Positions 21,746 to 32,695 of a stretch of 52,921 nt of DNA are shown piece after piece (the stretch's first letter is position 1; the number at the start of each line of letters is the position of its first letter). The translations under genes and the position numbers were made by a program. The stretch is taken from the NCBI GenBank assembly GCA_051453625.1, contig JBOZIK010000001.1, forward strand, positions 23,274,546 to 23,327,466, read 5' to 3'. The stretch comes from Welwitschia mirabilis (taxonomy: Eukaryota > Gnetophyta > Gnetopsida > Welwitschiales). Below the pieces are notes generated by a model. It searched no databases. It saw nothing but the letters and a program-made list of their open reading frames with translations, and was not told the origin of the DNA.

Positions 21746-22374
21746 TGATAAGTCTAGTTTTGTGTAACTTAAAATTAAAATAAAGAAAATATTAAAGAAA
21801 GCTGTAACTACCACACACAGATTTAAATCATGCAAAAAATGAATTATTAAGGTTTATTTTAAGCTTTTAAAATACTATAATCCTTCTATTCATTATAATA
21901 CTCCCTTTGTCAAGAATGGTAAAACTATATTATGATTTATTCAAGTGCCTATATACATATACACAACTATGGGAAAAAGAATTAAGCATAATATCACTAG
22001 ATAAAACTTGCACTATATATTTATAAGCAATGTAAAATAACTCTTCAACTAAATTAATACTAACAGCAAGGAAAAGAAAATATAAACTATTTTCATATTT
22101 CATGAAAACTATATCATAATTATGTTTTAATTAAATTAATAAAAAAAATTTATTGCCTTTTTAGGATACATGTAGATAGCAAATTTATTGCCTTTACATA
22201 GAAGGTCTATTAAATAATAGACTCCACTTCCTTAGGTGCTACCACTAGGTATTATAATGTAACTATGTTCCAGCCATTTCTTGTCAGGTTCTCTTTTCTT
22301 TCTATTATTATTTTTGCACATTCAGTTATTAAATTAGTTAACTAATTCACACATGGACAATACACATAATATCA
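21746..22374 (-). repeat. 5' LTR of the Athila-like element (629 bp, promoter part decayed)
   Basis: On the minus strand it starts TGATATTATG and ends CTTATCA before the PBS and gag. It is homologous over its length to the LTR at 22385-23427. Compared with that copy it lacks about 120 bp next to the TATA region, and the TATA word tttatatag is tttacatag here. The adjacent copy therefore shows the more complete promoter. Confidence 0.75.
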
Positions 22375-22384
22375 TTTTAAAAAT

Positions 22385-23427
22385 TTTAAAAGCTCTTATT
22401 TTGTGCAACTTAAAACTAAAAATAAAGAAAATATTAAAAATATTTAGATTAAAAACTAGAAATAGCAAACTTTAACTGCAACGCTTAAACTTAAATCATG
22501 CAAAGATAAATTGCTAATGTTTAGTTTAAAATTTCTAAAGATTAGAATCCTTCTATTCATTAGGATACTTCCTTTGTTAAGAACTATCATTCTTGAGAAA
22601 ATTGTATTTTGATTTATTCAAGTACTTATATACATATACACAACTATGGGGGAAAGGAATTAAGCATGAAGATGCACTATCTATTTCTAAGTAATGANNN
22701 NNNNNNNNNNNNNNNNNNNNNNNNNNNNNNNNNNNNNNNNNNNNNNNNNNNNNNNNNNNNNNNNNNNNNNNNNNNNNNNNNNNNNNNNNNNNNNNNNAAG
22801 TACTTATATACATATACACAACTATGGGGGAAACGAATTAAGCATGAAGATGTACTATCTATTTCTAAGTAATGAAAAATATTCATATTAACTCTTTAGC
22901 TAAATTCATACTGCAATAAGAAAAATAAACATAAACCCTTTTTATAAAAACCCTATCATAATTATATTTCAATCAACTTAATAAAAAGTGTTATTGCCCT
23001 TTTGGGATACATGCATACAAAATTTTGCATTTGAGTTATTCTCCTCTCTAGATCTTCTTCTTATTCTAAAATCTTTTTCAAGAGTGTATTTTTGAAAACT
23101 AGAAAGCTCCCCATTTCCCTTTTTCTTCTCTCTTTATATAGGGAGTCTATGAAATAACAAACTCTACTTCCTTGGATGCCACTACCAGCTGTTATAATGT
23201 AGCTAATACCAATCCATTACTTCTCATGTCCTCTTTTCTTTATACTATTATTTTTGCACACTCAGTTATGAAGTTGATTAATTAACTTATACATGTATAG
23301 TAAATATAATAACATNNNNNNNNNNNNNNNNNNNNNNNNNNNNNNNNNNNNNNNNNNNNNNNNNNNNNNNNNNNNNNNNNNNNNNNNNNNNNNNNNNNNN
23401 NNNNNNNNNNNNNNNTATACAATAACG
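22385..23427 (-). repeat. Second LTR copy of the same family, probably the 3' LTR of a neighbouring element
   Basis: It is homologous to 21746-22374 in the same orientation, and only about 10 bp separates them. On its upstream side (higher coordinates) lies a copy of the 3' ORF, so it fits the 3' LTR of a second element placed head to tail with the first. A 78-bp duplication flanks the gap 22698-22797 and a second gap lies at 23316-23415, so the true length is nearer 760-800 bp. A clear TATA box lies at 23132-23141. Confidence 0.65.
23132..23141 (-). promoter_or_regulatory. LTR TATA box
   Basis: The minus strand reads CTATATAAAG followed by AGAGAAGAAAAAGGG, a typical LTR core promoter layout. 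The equivalent site in the adjacent LTR has a T-to-C change on the plus strand that breaks the TATA word. Confidence 0.6.
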
Positions 23428-23680
23428 TTTTAATCATTTTAATATTAAATATTCTATAATGAACAACTTAATAGTTCTATCATGCTTAAGTGTTTTTTAG
23501 TCATCTAACAACAAGAATTGTAACAAAGACATAAAAGAAAAACTGAAAATTAAAGTAACCCTTTTAAAAATCAAAGGATCCTATAAATTTATAGTATTCA
23601 CATTTGATTCGATTACATTTGCTTATGTTGCTTTTATAACTCTTTTAGCTTTCCATATTATTTGAGTTATGTCCTATTTA

Positions 23681-23804
23681 GATTGACTCACTAGATTTTG
23701 AAAAGACTGCAGAACTTTTATAGATTACTAAGTGAATTTGGCACTCTAAGTGAATTTGGATTGACTCACTAGATTTTGAAAAGACTACAGAACTTTTATA
23801 GATT
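23681..23804. repeat. 46-bp direct repeat with 78-bp period
   Basis: The word beginning gattgactcactagatttt and ending cttttatagatt occurs at 23681 and 23759 with one G/A difference. The short word aagtgaatttgg occurs twice in the spacer. No gap is nearby, so this is a true local tandem duplication. The rest of 23428-24299 has no recognised gene. Confidence 0.85.
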
Positions 23805-24299
23805 CTAATAACTAATTCCTTTAATCATTTAGATCATTCAAGTTCTACTCAATGAATGCAACAAGAATAGATTCTTCTTGAAGTCTTTACATGTAGTGGT
23901 TAGCTTATTTCCTACTTTAAAAAAAGAGATCCTTTAATTTCTTACTTCTACTAAAATATTTTTTATTCCATTTATAATTTGCTCCAAAATTCTCATACTT
24001 TTTTCCCATCTTGCTTTTGTCTTTTATACTATGTTGTTAATAATATTCTCATGATTATTAAAATGATAATATAATTTTTGTGGGTAAAAATTTACATTGC
24101 AAGGCATTTGTATTTCATTAGAACTAAATTGTACTTGCTTTTCTAATCTTATTTCTAATAATTTATTCTAATAAAGAACTCTACTAATTTATTTCCATAG
24201 TTTCATGATAAGATTAGACTAATTTTAATTAAAAAAATTATTTAGTTGAATTGAAATTTTTCTTACTAATTTTCGTAGTGTTCAACTTTTGGCTACTTA

Positions 24300-26050
24300 G
24301 TTTTTAGCTAAAAAATTTTTAAAATTTTGTATTCTCTTTCTTTATTTCATCAATCATTTTATGGCTAATTCCATAAGGTACATTTTGAAATTGCTCGAAT
24401 TCTAATTCTCTTTTAAGAAGGGATATTTTCTTCTCTTGTATTTCTATCTTTTCTTCTTTATTTTGACTTTGATTCAGTGCATCTACCCATTTACCTTGCT
24501 ATTTTTTATTCTCCTCTTATGTTTTCATGTACTTATCATGTATACTTTACACATCCCTGTATATATTTTAAGAATATTTAACATTAAGTGGTAAATGTAC
24601 ATTATTGTATAGGAAACTAATAAAATCTTATTGTTTTTTGATGTACTTTACATCATAATGCTTGGAGAGATCTAAACTTTTTAACATATCTATTAAGATG
24701 TCGTCCCTATTAGAGGAAGGTAACTGCAACCTTTTTCTCTCCTCACATAGTTTATTTTCTAGTTTTATGATTCTATTTNNNNNNNNCAAAAATGATAGGT
24801 GAGTAGAGAAAGCTTTTGATGAAGTAGTTAACTTTTGTTCTAACTAAGATTTTTTAATCTCTTATTCTATTTACCTCTGAGTTTCAAAAAGTTAGTTTTT
24901 ATTTACAAAACTCGTTCTCTAATTTCAAAAATTTCTTTTTTTCTTTCATAGCTAGATTTTCTTCTTAAAGCCACTAAGATTGTGCTAACTCTATAGTTAA
25001 AGAATTGATAGCTAAATATAAAATATCAATCTTATAATCTTCCATTAATTTTTAAAATGTTCTTGAACTACATTAGGAAATAATTTGCTATAATGTGAAG
25101 GAGTCTATTAGCTCTTTAGTTTTTTTCCCCTTATGATCTTACTATGGAGGAGAAGCCTGATGACTAGAAGTAAGAAAATCATGTATAGAAAGTCTAATAA
25201 GAGTATTATTTTTACTCCTAAAAGGGCTAGAATAGATAATTCTAGACTATTTTTATTCCTAGTAAAAAATTGAGGCACATTTTTCCAAAGTAGAATTCTT
25301 CTCATTAATGAATAAAATACTCATATAATCTTCATTGATTTCATGACATATTTAATTCTAAGTTTGTTTTGCAAATATACTAGAAAATAGTTTCAAAAAT
25401 ATTAATATTCTTATGGGTGGAACCTAGAATAACATCTATTAGATAAACCCCTGGAATGCTCATAACTTTCTGTTTATTAATAAGAGTGCCTTGATAAGTA
25501 TGTTTTTATATAAATCTAAATAANNNNNNNNNNNNNNNNNNNNNNNNNNNNNNNNNNNNNNNNNNNNNNNNNNNNNNNNNNNNNNNNNNNNNNNNNNNNN
25601 NNNNNNNNNNNNNNNNNNNNNNNTTCCCCCTTATGATCTTAATATGAAGGAGAAGCTTGATGACTATAAGTAAGAAAATCATGTATAGAAGGTCTAATAA
25701 GAGTATTATTTTTACTTCTAAAAGGACTAGAATAGATAATTCTATACTATTTTTATTCCTAGGAAAAAATTGAGGCAAATTTTTCCAAAGTAGAATTCTT
25801 CTAATCAATGAATAAAATACCCATACAATCTTCATTGATTTCATGACATCTTTGATTCTAAGTTTGCTTTGCAAATATACTACAAAATAGTTTCACAAAT
25901 ATTGATATTATTATGGGTGGAATCTAGAATAACATCTATTAGATAAACCCTTGGAATGCTCATACCTTTCTGTTTATTAATAAAAGTGCCTTGATAAGTC
26001 TGTTTTTATATAACTCTAAATAAAAAAGAATAGAAAATATTATACTATTT
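24300..26050 (-). pseudogene. Unrecognised 3' ORF of an Athila-like element, copy 2
   Basis: This is the second copy of the ORF at 10149-12462. On the minus strand it reads QTYQGTFINKQKGMSIP, VYLIDVILGSTHKNINIFET, EEFYFGKICLN, YKIDILYLAINSLTIELA, KEKKKFLKLENEFCK, KLENKLCEERKRLQLPSSNR, DDILIDMLKSLDLSKHYDVK and IEIQEKKISLLKRELEFEQF. The last third is rich in Lys, Glu and Leu and likely forms a coiled coil. Stops replace residues such as Gln and Trp and frameshifts occur. It ends before an LTR of the same family. I see no signal peptide, membrane segment or enzyme motif, and I do not recognise the product. Confidence 0.6.
25121..26027. repeat. About 400-bp duplicated flanks around the gap 25524-25623
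   Basis: 25121-25523 recurs as 25624 to about 26027, starting ttccccttatgatctta. It lies in copy 2 of the 3' ORF and inflates its length. The two versions differ by scattered C/T and G/A changes. An 8-N gap also lies at 24779-24786. Confidence 0.9.
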
Positions 26051-26640
26051 TGATTAGAAACTAAATTATTAAACCCTTATTAACATGTAAAAATTGACAT
26101 GACAATTAACTTAAATGATTAATTAATCTTAATGGAAGCTATTATCATCACCTATTTCATTATAAAAATATGTCTTTTATTGATTCTCACGTTAATTATG
26201 AACTTATGATGTGCCTTAATTAATCATTAAATATCCTAAAATGCTGACTCTGCCAACTAGGGATACTAGTGCCGCTATCCTATGTACATAAACTACCTTC
26301 AAACTCATGTGCTAAGCTTATCATGGATAATTAAATCAAATGTGATTATGGGCTCAATCAAATTTCACATCAAAAATAAATTGCATTATGGATGGCATGT
26401 GGTGATAATAATTTAAACTTATATAGTGATATTTGATAAGGCTAAGTAGGATTTTAGTGAAGACGTATGACAAAGACAATGGTTGATAATAACTACAACA
26501 CTTTAGAGTAAAGTATTAACATCATAATAAGCATCTTTACCGAATGGAAAAACAAAACAAACTATCCTATTTAAATGTTATAATATTGTAATTATCCACC
26601 TAACCCTATAAGGCAAGAGCTTGTAACCACCTCTTTCCCT
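26051..26640. other. Non-coding stretch, possibly U3 of the following LTR
   Basis: No open frame or domain is seen. Its position just upstream of the TATA-like site at 26651 makes it a candidate U3 region, but no partner LTR exists in the window to fix a boundary. Confidence 0.35.
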
Positions 26641-26750
26641 TATCTCTTTCTATAAAAAAGCCTTAAACCATTCATTATATCATCTTTGATTTTGGAGAAT
26701 TGTGGAACCTTGAAGCATTAAATTATGATGGCTTTTTGAGCAACTCTTTG

Positions 26751-28347
26751 GGGGATTGAGGTAATCTTTGAGGATTACTGAGGATTTCTTCCTACATCTT
26801 TTTTTATGAGTAACATTATAATTTAAATGCTTAGGTAACTACTTATCAAACTTTTTTTTAATGCTAAGTTTAAGTATTTTAACTTTATAAATCTTAAGTA
26901 CTTAGATCCTTACTTTCTATCATTGTTTAAGGCTTTGACAATCAAGTTGTAATTGAGTTTGCTATTACTCATATGGTGAATGAGATAATGTTAGCATAAT
27001 TTGGGCAAAAAGTATTTAATGGTTTAATTATATTACAAGAAGGTTATTAAGCAACATCAGATTGAAGAATTGCTTGGAACAAATTAGTGAAGTCTTGAAT
27101 TTAGCTTACTTCCCTCCTATCTTAAGTTTAAGTTTTAAAATACTCTAAAAAATATTCCCTTTTTTCTTTAATTTTCTTAAAATTTGTAACTTTCATTAAC
27201 CTTTAGTTGATGTAATTTTAAATCACTACCCATGTTATCCTTGAGAAAGAACAATAGCTAAGTATAAACTCAGCTTTAAATCTAGTTCAATGTAAATAGT
27301 AAATAGATTTTAGGGGAGTAAGTTAGTATTCGAGAATCACTAAGGATTTTTTCTTGCATCTTTTTTTCTTTGTTATAAAGTTTTTTGTTTTCACAATATA
27401 AAAGTTATTAATTTTTGCTTTTAATTCATAAGTAACATTATAATTGAATTCTTAGGTAACTACTTTAACCCCTAAACTTATATTGCATTTTGATGAAGAT
27501 CTTTTAGTACTTGATTTAAGTCTTTTAATATTATAGAGATTAAGTACTTATATCCTTACTTTCTATTAGTGTTTAAGGCTTTGACAATTAAGTGGTAATT
27601 AATTTTACCATTTACTCATATGATTAATGAGATAATGTCATCATGATTTGAACCAAAAACATTTGATGGTTTAAGTATATTAAAGAAAGGCAATTAAACA
27701 AGATCAGAGTAAATGATTTCTTGGAACAAACTATAAAGCCTTGAAGTTAGCTTACTTTTTTCCTCTCTCAAGTCAAAGTTTTAACAGAACTCTAAAAAAA
27801 TTATGCCTTTTCTCTTTGCTTTCCTTAAAATTTATAACTTGAATTAATCTCAAGGAATAATTATAACTAAGTATAAACTTAGACTTAAATTTGGTTCACT
27901 ATAAATAATGAATAAATTTTAGCATTGTTATCTAGGATAAGGCATGGTAGTAGCTTAGAGGAGTATTGCTTTACTTTTTACAAGTTTTTATACATAGTTT
28001 TTATTTTTCTAGTGGTGGGTACTCATCCTCCTTCTAGTGATACGCAAACTAGTCCTTTTCCTTTTTATTTTATGTGTTTAGCTAGTTTTCCTTCTAGTGA
28101 TTAATACNNNNNNNNNNNNNNNNNNNNNNNNNNNNNNNNNNNNNNNNNNNNNNNNNNNNNNNNNNNNNNNNNNNNNNNNNNNNNNNNNNNNNNNNNNNNN
28201 NNNNNNNTTTAGAAGAACTCTAAAAAAATTATGCCTTTTCTATTTATTTTCCTCAAAATTTATAACTTGAATTAATCTCAAGGAAGAATGATAGCTAAGT
28301 ATAAACTTAGATTTAAATGTGGTTCACTGTAAATAATGAATAAATTT
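26751..28347 (+). repeat. LTR with tandemly repeated R-U5-like units
   Basis: A unit of about 560-600 bp starting ggggattgaggtaa (26751) is followed by a second diverged unit starting ggggagtaagttag (27313). Both contain gtttaaggctttgacaat and end near gtaaataatgaataaatttt, just before the PBS. Because the unit begins downstream of the TATA-like site, it looks like a repeat of R plus U5 and not of the whole LTR. A further copy of the last 330 bp is due to the gap 28108-28207. Confidence 0.6.
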
Positions 28348-28365
28348 TGGCATTGTTGTCTAGGA
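28348..28365 (+). other. Decayed primer-binding site, tRNA-Asp type
   Basis: The 18 bases tggcattgttgtctagga align with TGGCGCCGTTGCCGGGGA, the usual Athila/gypsy PBS. Six positions differ, and five are C-to-T or G-to-A. A second version lies at 27920-27937 on the other side of the gap. Confidence 0.8.
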
Positions 28366-29129
28366 TTAGGCATGGTAGTAGCTTAGAGGAGTACTGCTTT
28401 ACTTTTTACAAGTTTTTATACAGAGTTTTTATTTTTCTAGTGGTGGGTACTCATCCTCCTTCTAGTGATACCCAAACTAGTTCTTTTCCTTTTTATTTTG
28501 TGTGTTTAGCTAGTTTTCCTTCTAGTGATTAATACTGGACATTCTAGTGAAATCCAAACTAGTTTAGCTTGTTCTTAAAGTTTGCTTTTGATTTTATGCT
28601 AACTTGTTCTGTGTAGGTCTAACATTTTATTTGTAGGTTTCTTTGGAGTAAAACTTTAAAAACTTTTAATTAATTTTACATTACATTATATGCTTTCATT
28701 TTCTTATTGTATTTCTCTACGATTCAATATGTTTCTATTTTTGCAATTTTGCTAAGTGATTTGAACCTTAAAAATCTAAAAATATTTTTTTGCAATTTTT
28801 TTAATATTTAGCTTAGGTTTTTTTATCTCAGTTTTATTTATCTGTGACCCTATTATAGTAATTAAATCAGGCAAAAACTATGAATATTTATGTAAAACTT
28901 GAATTTGTTTCTTGTAACTTGACAAGCATCGTCATTCTCCCTCACTAGCATTATTGTCCTTCTGATTCAAAACATTCTAAATTTTTGATAAAGCCTTCGA
29001 TAGAAAAATCAAAATTAAACCAACTTACAGGCTCTATAGAAATCCTCTGAAACTTGCTTAAAACCTATTAAACTTGTTCTTGTATGACTTAGAACCATTA
29101 AAAAAGACTAGGAGATTAATTTCAATAAT

Positions 29130-31990
29130 GTGGATTTCTACACTGATCATGAAAGAATGCGAGAACTTTTAGAGCCTAAAATAAAAACCAACCTTGCGAT
29201 GATTCCCAAAGGGATCAAACTTTATTCTTCCAAAATAATCAAAATAATAAACAAACCTTCACTTCTTAAAACAACTGGAATAATCATGAGCAAGACCCTC
29301 ATCACCACAATAATAGCATCATAATCCTAATAACATAATTAGTCAAGCCACATCTATCCAAAACCTAATCACCTATCTAGTGGCCTATTACCTTACCCAA
29401 GAAGTAGTTAAACAATAAGATGTTATTATTGTTTTTGCTAACACAAATCACTTAGGGAAACCCTTGGAGATTATCTTTAACCATAATGCCTAGTAACACC
29501 CTCATGAATTATGATGTCACCCATTAATCAAAGGTTCAAATCTAAGCCTTTAACCATCTAACTCTTGCCTCATTTCCATGGATTAAAGTCTAATAACCCA
29601 TACCTCTATCTCAAAGAATTTGAGTGTGTCCTATCCATTATTACTTAATATCAAAACATCTATGGCATCCTTAGATTAATCTTATTTATTTTTTCTTTAA
29701 AAGTGAAGGTAAAATATTAGTTTTACACCCTAAAACCCTTTTCCATTATAGCTTAAAATAACCTTAATAAGGCATTTATCTTCAAGTTTTTTCCTAATCA
29801 TAAAACTGATGACTTAAGAAAGGAAGTATTGAACTTTTAATGAAAAAGATCATGAGACATTATCCAAATCTTAGAGGTATTTAAGGACTTGTCACAAAGA
29901 TTCCTCCAATATGGTTTTGAGAGAAGAAGAAAAATAAGATTTTCTATGATGGGTTATCTACTAATAACCTCAATCAGTGGAGGTGATGAGTAGGGATAAT
30001 TTCCCTTGCATGCCTTTAAATGAAGTTTAAAATACCTTAAGAGTATTGATGAGAGTTTAAAGAATTGGGAAAAATCTACAGTATTATCTAGATCACACCA
30101 TTTAGTTAGATTGATAAGTGTTTTTAAGGTTTTTGAAAATTTTGAAGTAAATAATAAAATCAATGAAGTAGCATAAAGAGTTGAATATTTAATCACTTCA
30201 CATTCATCTTCATCTGTGGTCATTAAGCATAATGCCTAATTTGTCATATTAATACCCATGAAACTGCCAACATCTATTTCATTCATTTGTTCCAAAACAT
30301 AGTAAATGAGCAAGCTAATGCAGTGGGTACCAGTGGCAAAAGATGAAAAACAACCCATACCATAAAACATATAGCTCTAGGTGGAAAAATCAACCTAATT
30401 TTTCTTGAAATAAGATAATAAAGTTAATCAATCAAGATAACAATTTTCATCCTCCTCCTTCCATTCATTCCAAAAACCATCTACATCCAACCCTTTTAAT
30501 GAATTTGTAAATAAATTCATGGAAAAATAATTCCAAATTAATTAAAACCATGAATCCATCCTAAACCAACATTCCTTCTTATTAAACAAACTTGAATAAA
30601 ATACCTAATCCATGTACCAAATTCTCCAATCAGTCTAATANNNNNNNNNNNNNNNNNNNNNNNNNNNNNNNNNNNNNNNNNNNNNNNNNNNNNNNNNNNN
30701 NNNNNNNNNNNNNNNNNNNNNNNNNNNNNNNNNNNNNNNNCTATCCATCATTACTTAATATCAAAACATCTGTGACGTCCTTAGATTAATCTTATTTATT
30801 TTTTCTTTAAAAGTGAAGGTAAAATATTAGTTTTAGACCCTGAAACCCTAATTCATTATAGCTTAAACTAACCTTAATAAGGAATTTATCTTCAACTTTT
30901 TCTCTAATCATAAAACTAATGACTTAAGAAAGGAAGTAATGAACTTTTAACAAAAAGATCATGAGACATTATCCCAAATCTTAGAGCTATTTAAGGACTT
31001 ATCACAAAGATTCCTCCAATATGGTTTTGAGCTAAAAAGGAAAATAAGCTTTTCTATGATGGGTTATCTACTAACAACCTCAATCAGTGGAGATGATGAG
31101 TAGGGATAATTTTCTTAGCATGCCTTTAAATGAAGTTTGAAAATACCTTAAGAGTATTGATGAGAGTTTAACGAATTGGGAAAAATCCACAGTATCATCT
31201 AGATTACATCATCTAGTTAGATTGACAAGTGTTTTTAAGGTTTTTGAAAATTTTGAAGTAAATAATAAAATTAATGAAGTAGCATAAAGAGTTAAATATT
31301 TAACCACTTCACATTCATCTTCATCCATGGTTATTAAGCATAATGCCTAATTTATCATATTAATACCCATGAAACTGCCAACTTCTATTTCATTCATTTG
31401 TTTCAAAACATAGTGAATGAACAAGCTAATGCAGGAGGCACCAGTGGCAAAATATGAAAAACAACCCATACCATAAAACATATAGCTCCAAGTGGAGGAA
31501 TCACCCTAATTTTTCTTGAAAACAAGATAATAAAGTTAATTAATCAAGATAATAATTTTCATCGTCCTCCTCCCATTCATTCCAAAAACCATCTGCATCT
31601 AACCCTTTTAATGAATTTGTAAACAAATTCATGGAAAACTAAGTTCAAATTAATCAAAACCATGAATCCATCCTAAACCAACATTCCTCCTTATTAAGCA
31701 AACTTGAATAAAATACCTAATCCATCTACCAAATTCTCCAATAAGTCTAACAAACCTAAACATAGATTCCCTTTATCTTAAACTATAGAGATCTAAGTAA
31801 ACTCCTAATAACTAATCAACCAAATCCCAAGGAATTTAGGTTTGTAAAAGAAGGTTCAAACCACTTAGAACAAACTAAAGTAATTAACCTTAGAAGTGGT
31901 ATAGAAATCAATCAATGTATATCAAAAGATGAGTAGGAACTAAAAGAAAAAGGCACAATTTCTTATCAAGAACCTTTACCTTTCCCCTAG
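29130..31990 (+). pseudogene. Gypsy gag (decayed; length inflated by a gap duplication)
   Basis: A 64-codon open start reads FYTDHERMRELLEPKIKTN. In the same frame from 29574 comes FHGLKSNNPYLYLKEFECVL, then IYGILRLILFIFSLKVKVKY, NKAFIFKFFPNHKTDDLRKE and VFKDLSQRFLQYGFERRRKI, the conserved capsid core of Athila/Ogre gag. A knuckle remnant CLICHINTHETANI has the last Cys replaced by Ile and precedes NIVNEQANAVG. After the gap duplication come SSLLSKLE, KVINLRSGIE and YQEPLPFP, the usual gag-protease link. Interruptions are mostly stops at expected Gln or Trp positions. Confidence 0.88.
29631..31750. repeat. About 1-kb duplicated flanks around the gap 30641-30740
   Basis: 29631-30640 recurs as 30741 to about 31750, starting ctatccat.attacttaat (dot marks a differing base). 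The copies differ by scattered changes and small indels. Only one copy should be counted when reading gag. Confidence 0.92.
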
Positions 31991-32249
31991 GCTTTGAGTA
32001 AAGAAAAGGTCATTGACTTAGAGTAATATTTACCTAGATACAAAGAGTCTTTACATTTTCTCCAACATCTTAGAAAAAAGAAAATTAAGAAATAACAACT
32101 TAAGGCTATATAAATTTTCAAAGAAGTTAAGATTAACATGCCTCTCTTATAAGTGGTTAAAAACATGCCCTTCTATGTAAAATTCTTTAAAGACATGAGC
32201 ATTATGAAAAGATGCATGAATGTTAAGAGTAAATACTCTTTAGCCTAAA

Positions 32250-32695
32250 ATACTAGTACAATCATATAGAACTAGTTTTTAGCCAACTCCAAAGATCGAG
32301 GTTGCCCCATAATAGGGATTACAATTGGAGACAAAACTATTAAGTAAGCCCTGTTAGATTTGGAAATAAGTGTTAATATTTTACCTCATTACATTTACAA
32401 AGAAATTATCTTAAATTATCTTAATTACACTAAAATATAATTTCAATTAGTAAAAAATTCTATGAAGTCATCCTTAGAGATAGTTGGAGATATGATAGTT
32501 TAAGTTAATAACTATTATTTGCTCATGGACTTCATAGTTTTAAAGATGCATATGATAAAATACAATTTAGTATTTATCATTCTTGAAAGATATTTTCTTG
32601 AAATGTTAATACCTTAATTAATTATAGGATTGGTAAAATAAAGATATCATTTCATAATATGATTGTGAATCTAAATATTTTAAATATGATAAAAT
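32250..32695 (+). pseudogene. Gypsy aspartic protease, cut by an insertion
   Basis: The plus strand reads GCPIIGITIGDKTIK, then ALLDLEISVNILPHYIYKEI, matching CTIGxxxFxxALCDLGASINLMP. The active-site Asp is present but the next residues are Glu-Ile and not Gly-Ala. The later part reads VFIILERYFL and LINYRIGKIKISFHNMIVNL followed by NILNM, matching ILGRPFLATANALINCRNGKMKLSFGNMTVELNIF. The Sirevirus-like element interrupts the sequence directly after this block, at 32696. Confidence 0.87.
32691..32695 (+). repeat. Target-site duplication, left (AAAAT)
   Basis: The five bases before the TG of the 5' LTR are AAAAT. The same five follow the CA of the 3' LTR at 44923-44927. A 5-bp duplication is usual for copia integration. 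Confidence 0.9.

Larger units (their letters stand above)
15840..22374 (-). mobile_element. Athila-like Ty3/gypsy retrotransposon (decayed)
   Basis: Read on the minus strand the order is LTR (22374-21746), PBS, gag, protease, RT, RNase H and integrase, which is the gypsy order. Integrase words such as HAKSCNRCQR and the C-terminal ALWTYR and ELVYGK resemble the non-chromodomain Athila/Tat branch. The 3' ORF at 12462-10149 probably belongs to the same element, so it would extend to about 10.1 kb. The 3' LTR was not found. About 785 bp of gag is duplicated by a gap. Confidence 0.85.
26641..32695 (+). mobile_element. 5' part of a Ty3/gypsy element split by a later insertion
   Basis: On the plus strand the order is LTR with a TATA-like site (tataaaaa, 26651), PBS of tRNA-Asp type (28348), gag (from 29130) and protease (to 32695). 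The Sirevirus-like element begins at 32696 after a 5-bp target site, and the sequence resumes at 44923. No RT, RNase H or integrase of this element was found beyond the insertion. KVINLRSGIE (about 31880) and NTHETAN resemble gag words of Athila/Ogre-type elements. Confidence 0.8.

Noticed and set aside
25108-25305. Hydrophobic minus-strand open frame (65 codons) as a membrane protein
   Set aside because: It is an out-of-register frame of the unrecognised 3' ORF. The frame conserved between the two copies is a different one.
15840-26050. Genuine tandem arrays at each pair of gap-flanking copies
   Set aside because: The duplications coincide with N runs almost everywhere and are absent elsewhere apart from a few short repeats, so unmerged contigs explain them better.
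24300-26050. Integrated pararetrovirus (movement or coat protein region) as identity of the 3' ORF
   Set aside because: Word-level resemblance was too weak, no reverse transcriptase of that kind is nearby, and the association with LTRs of one gypsy family explains the placement better.
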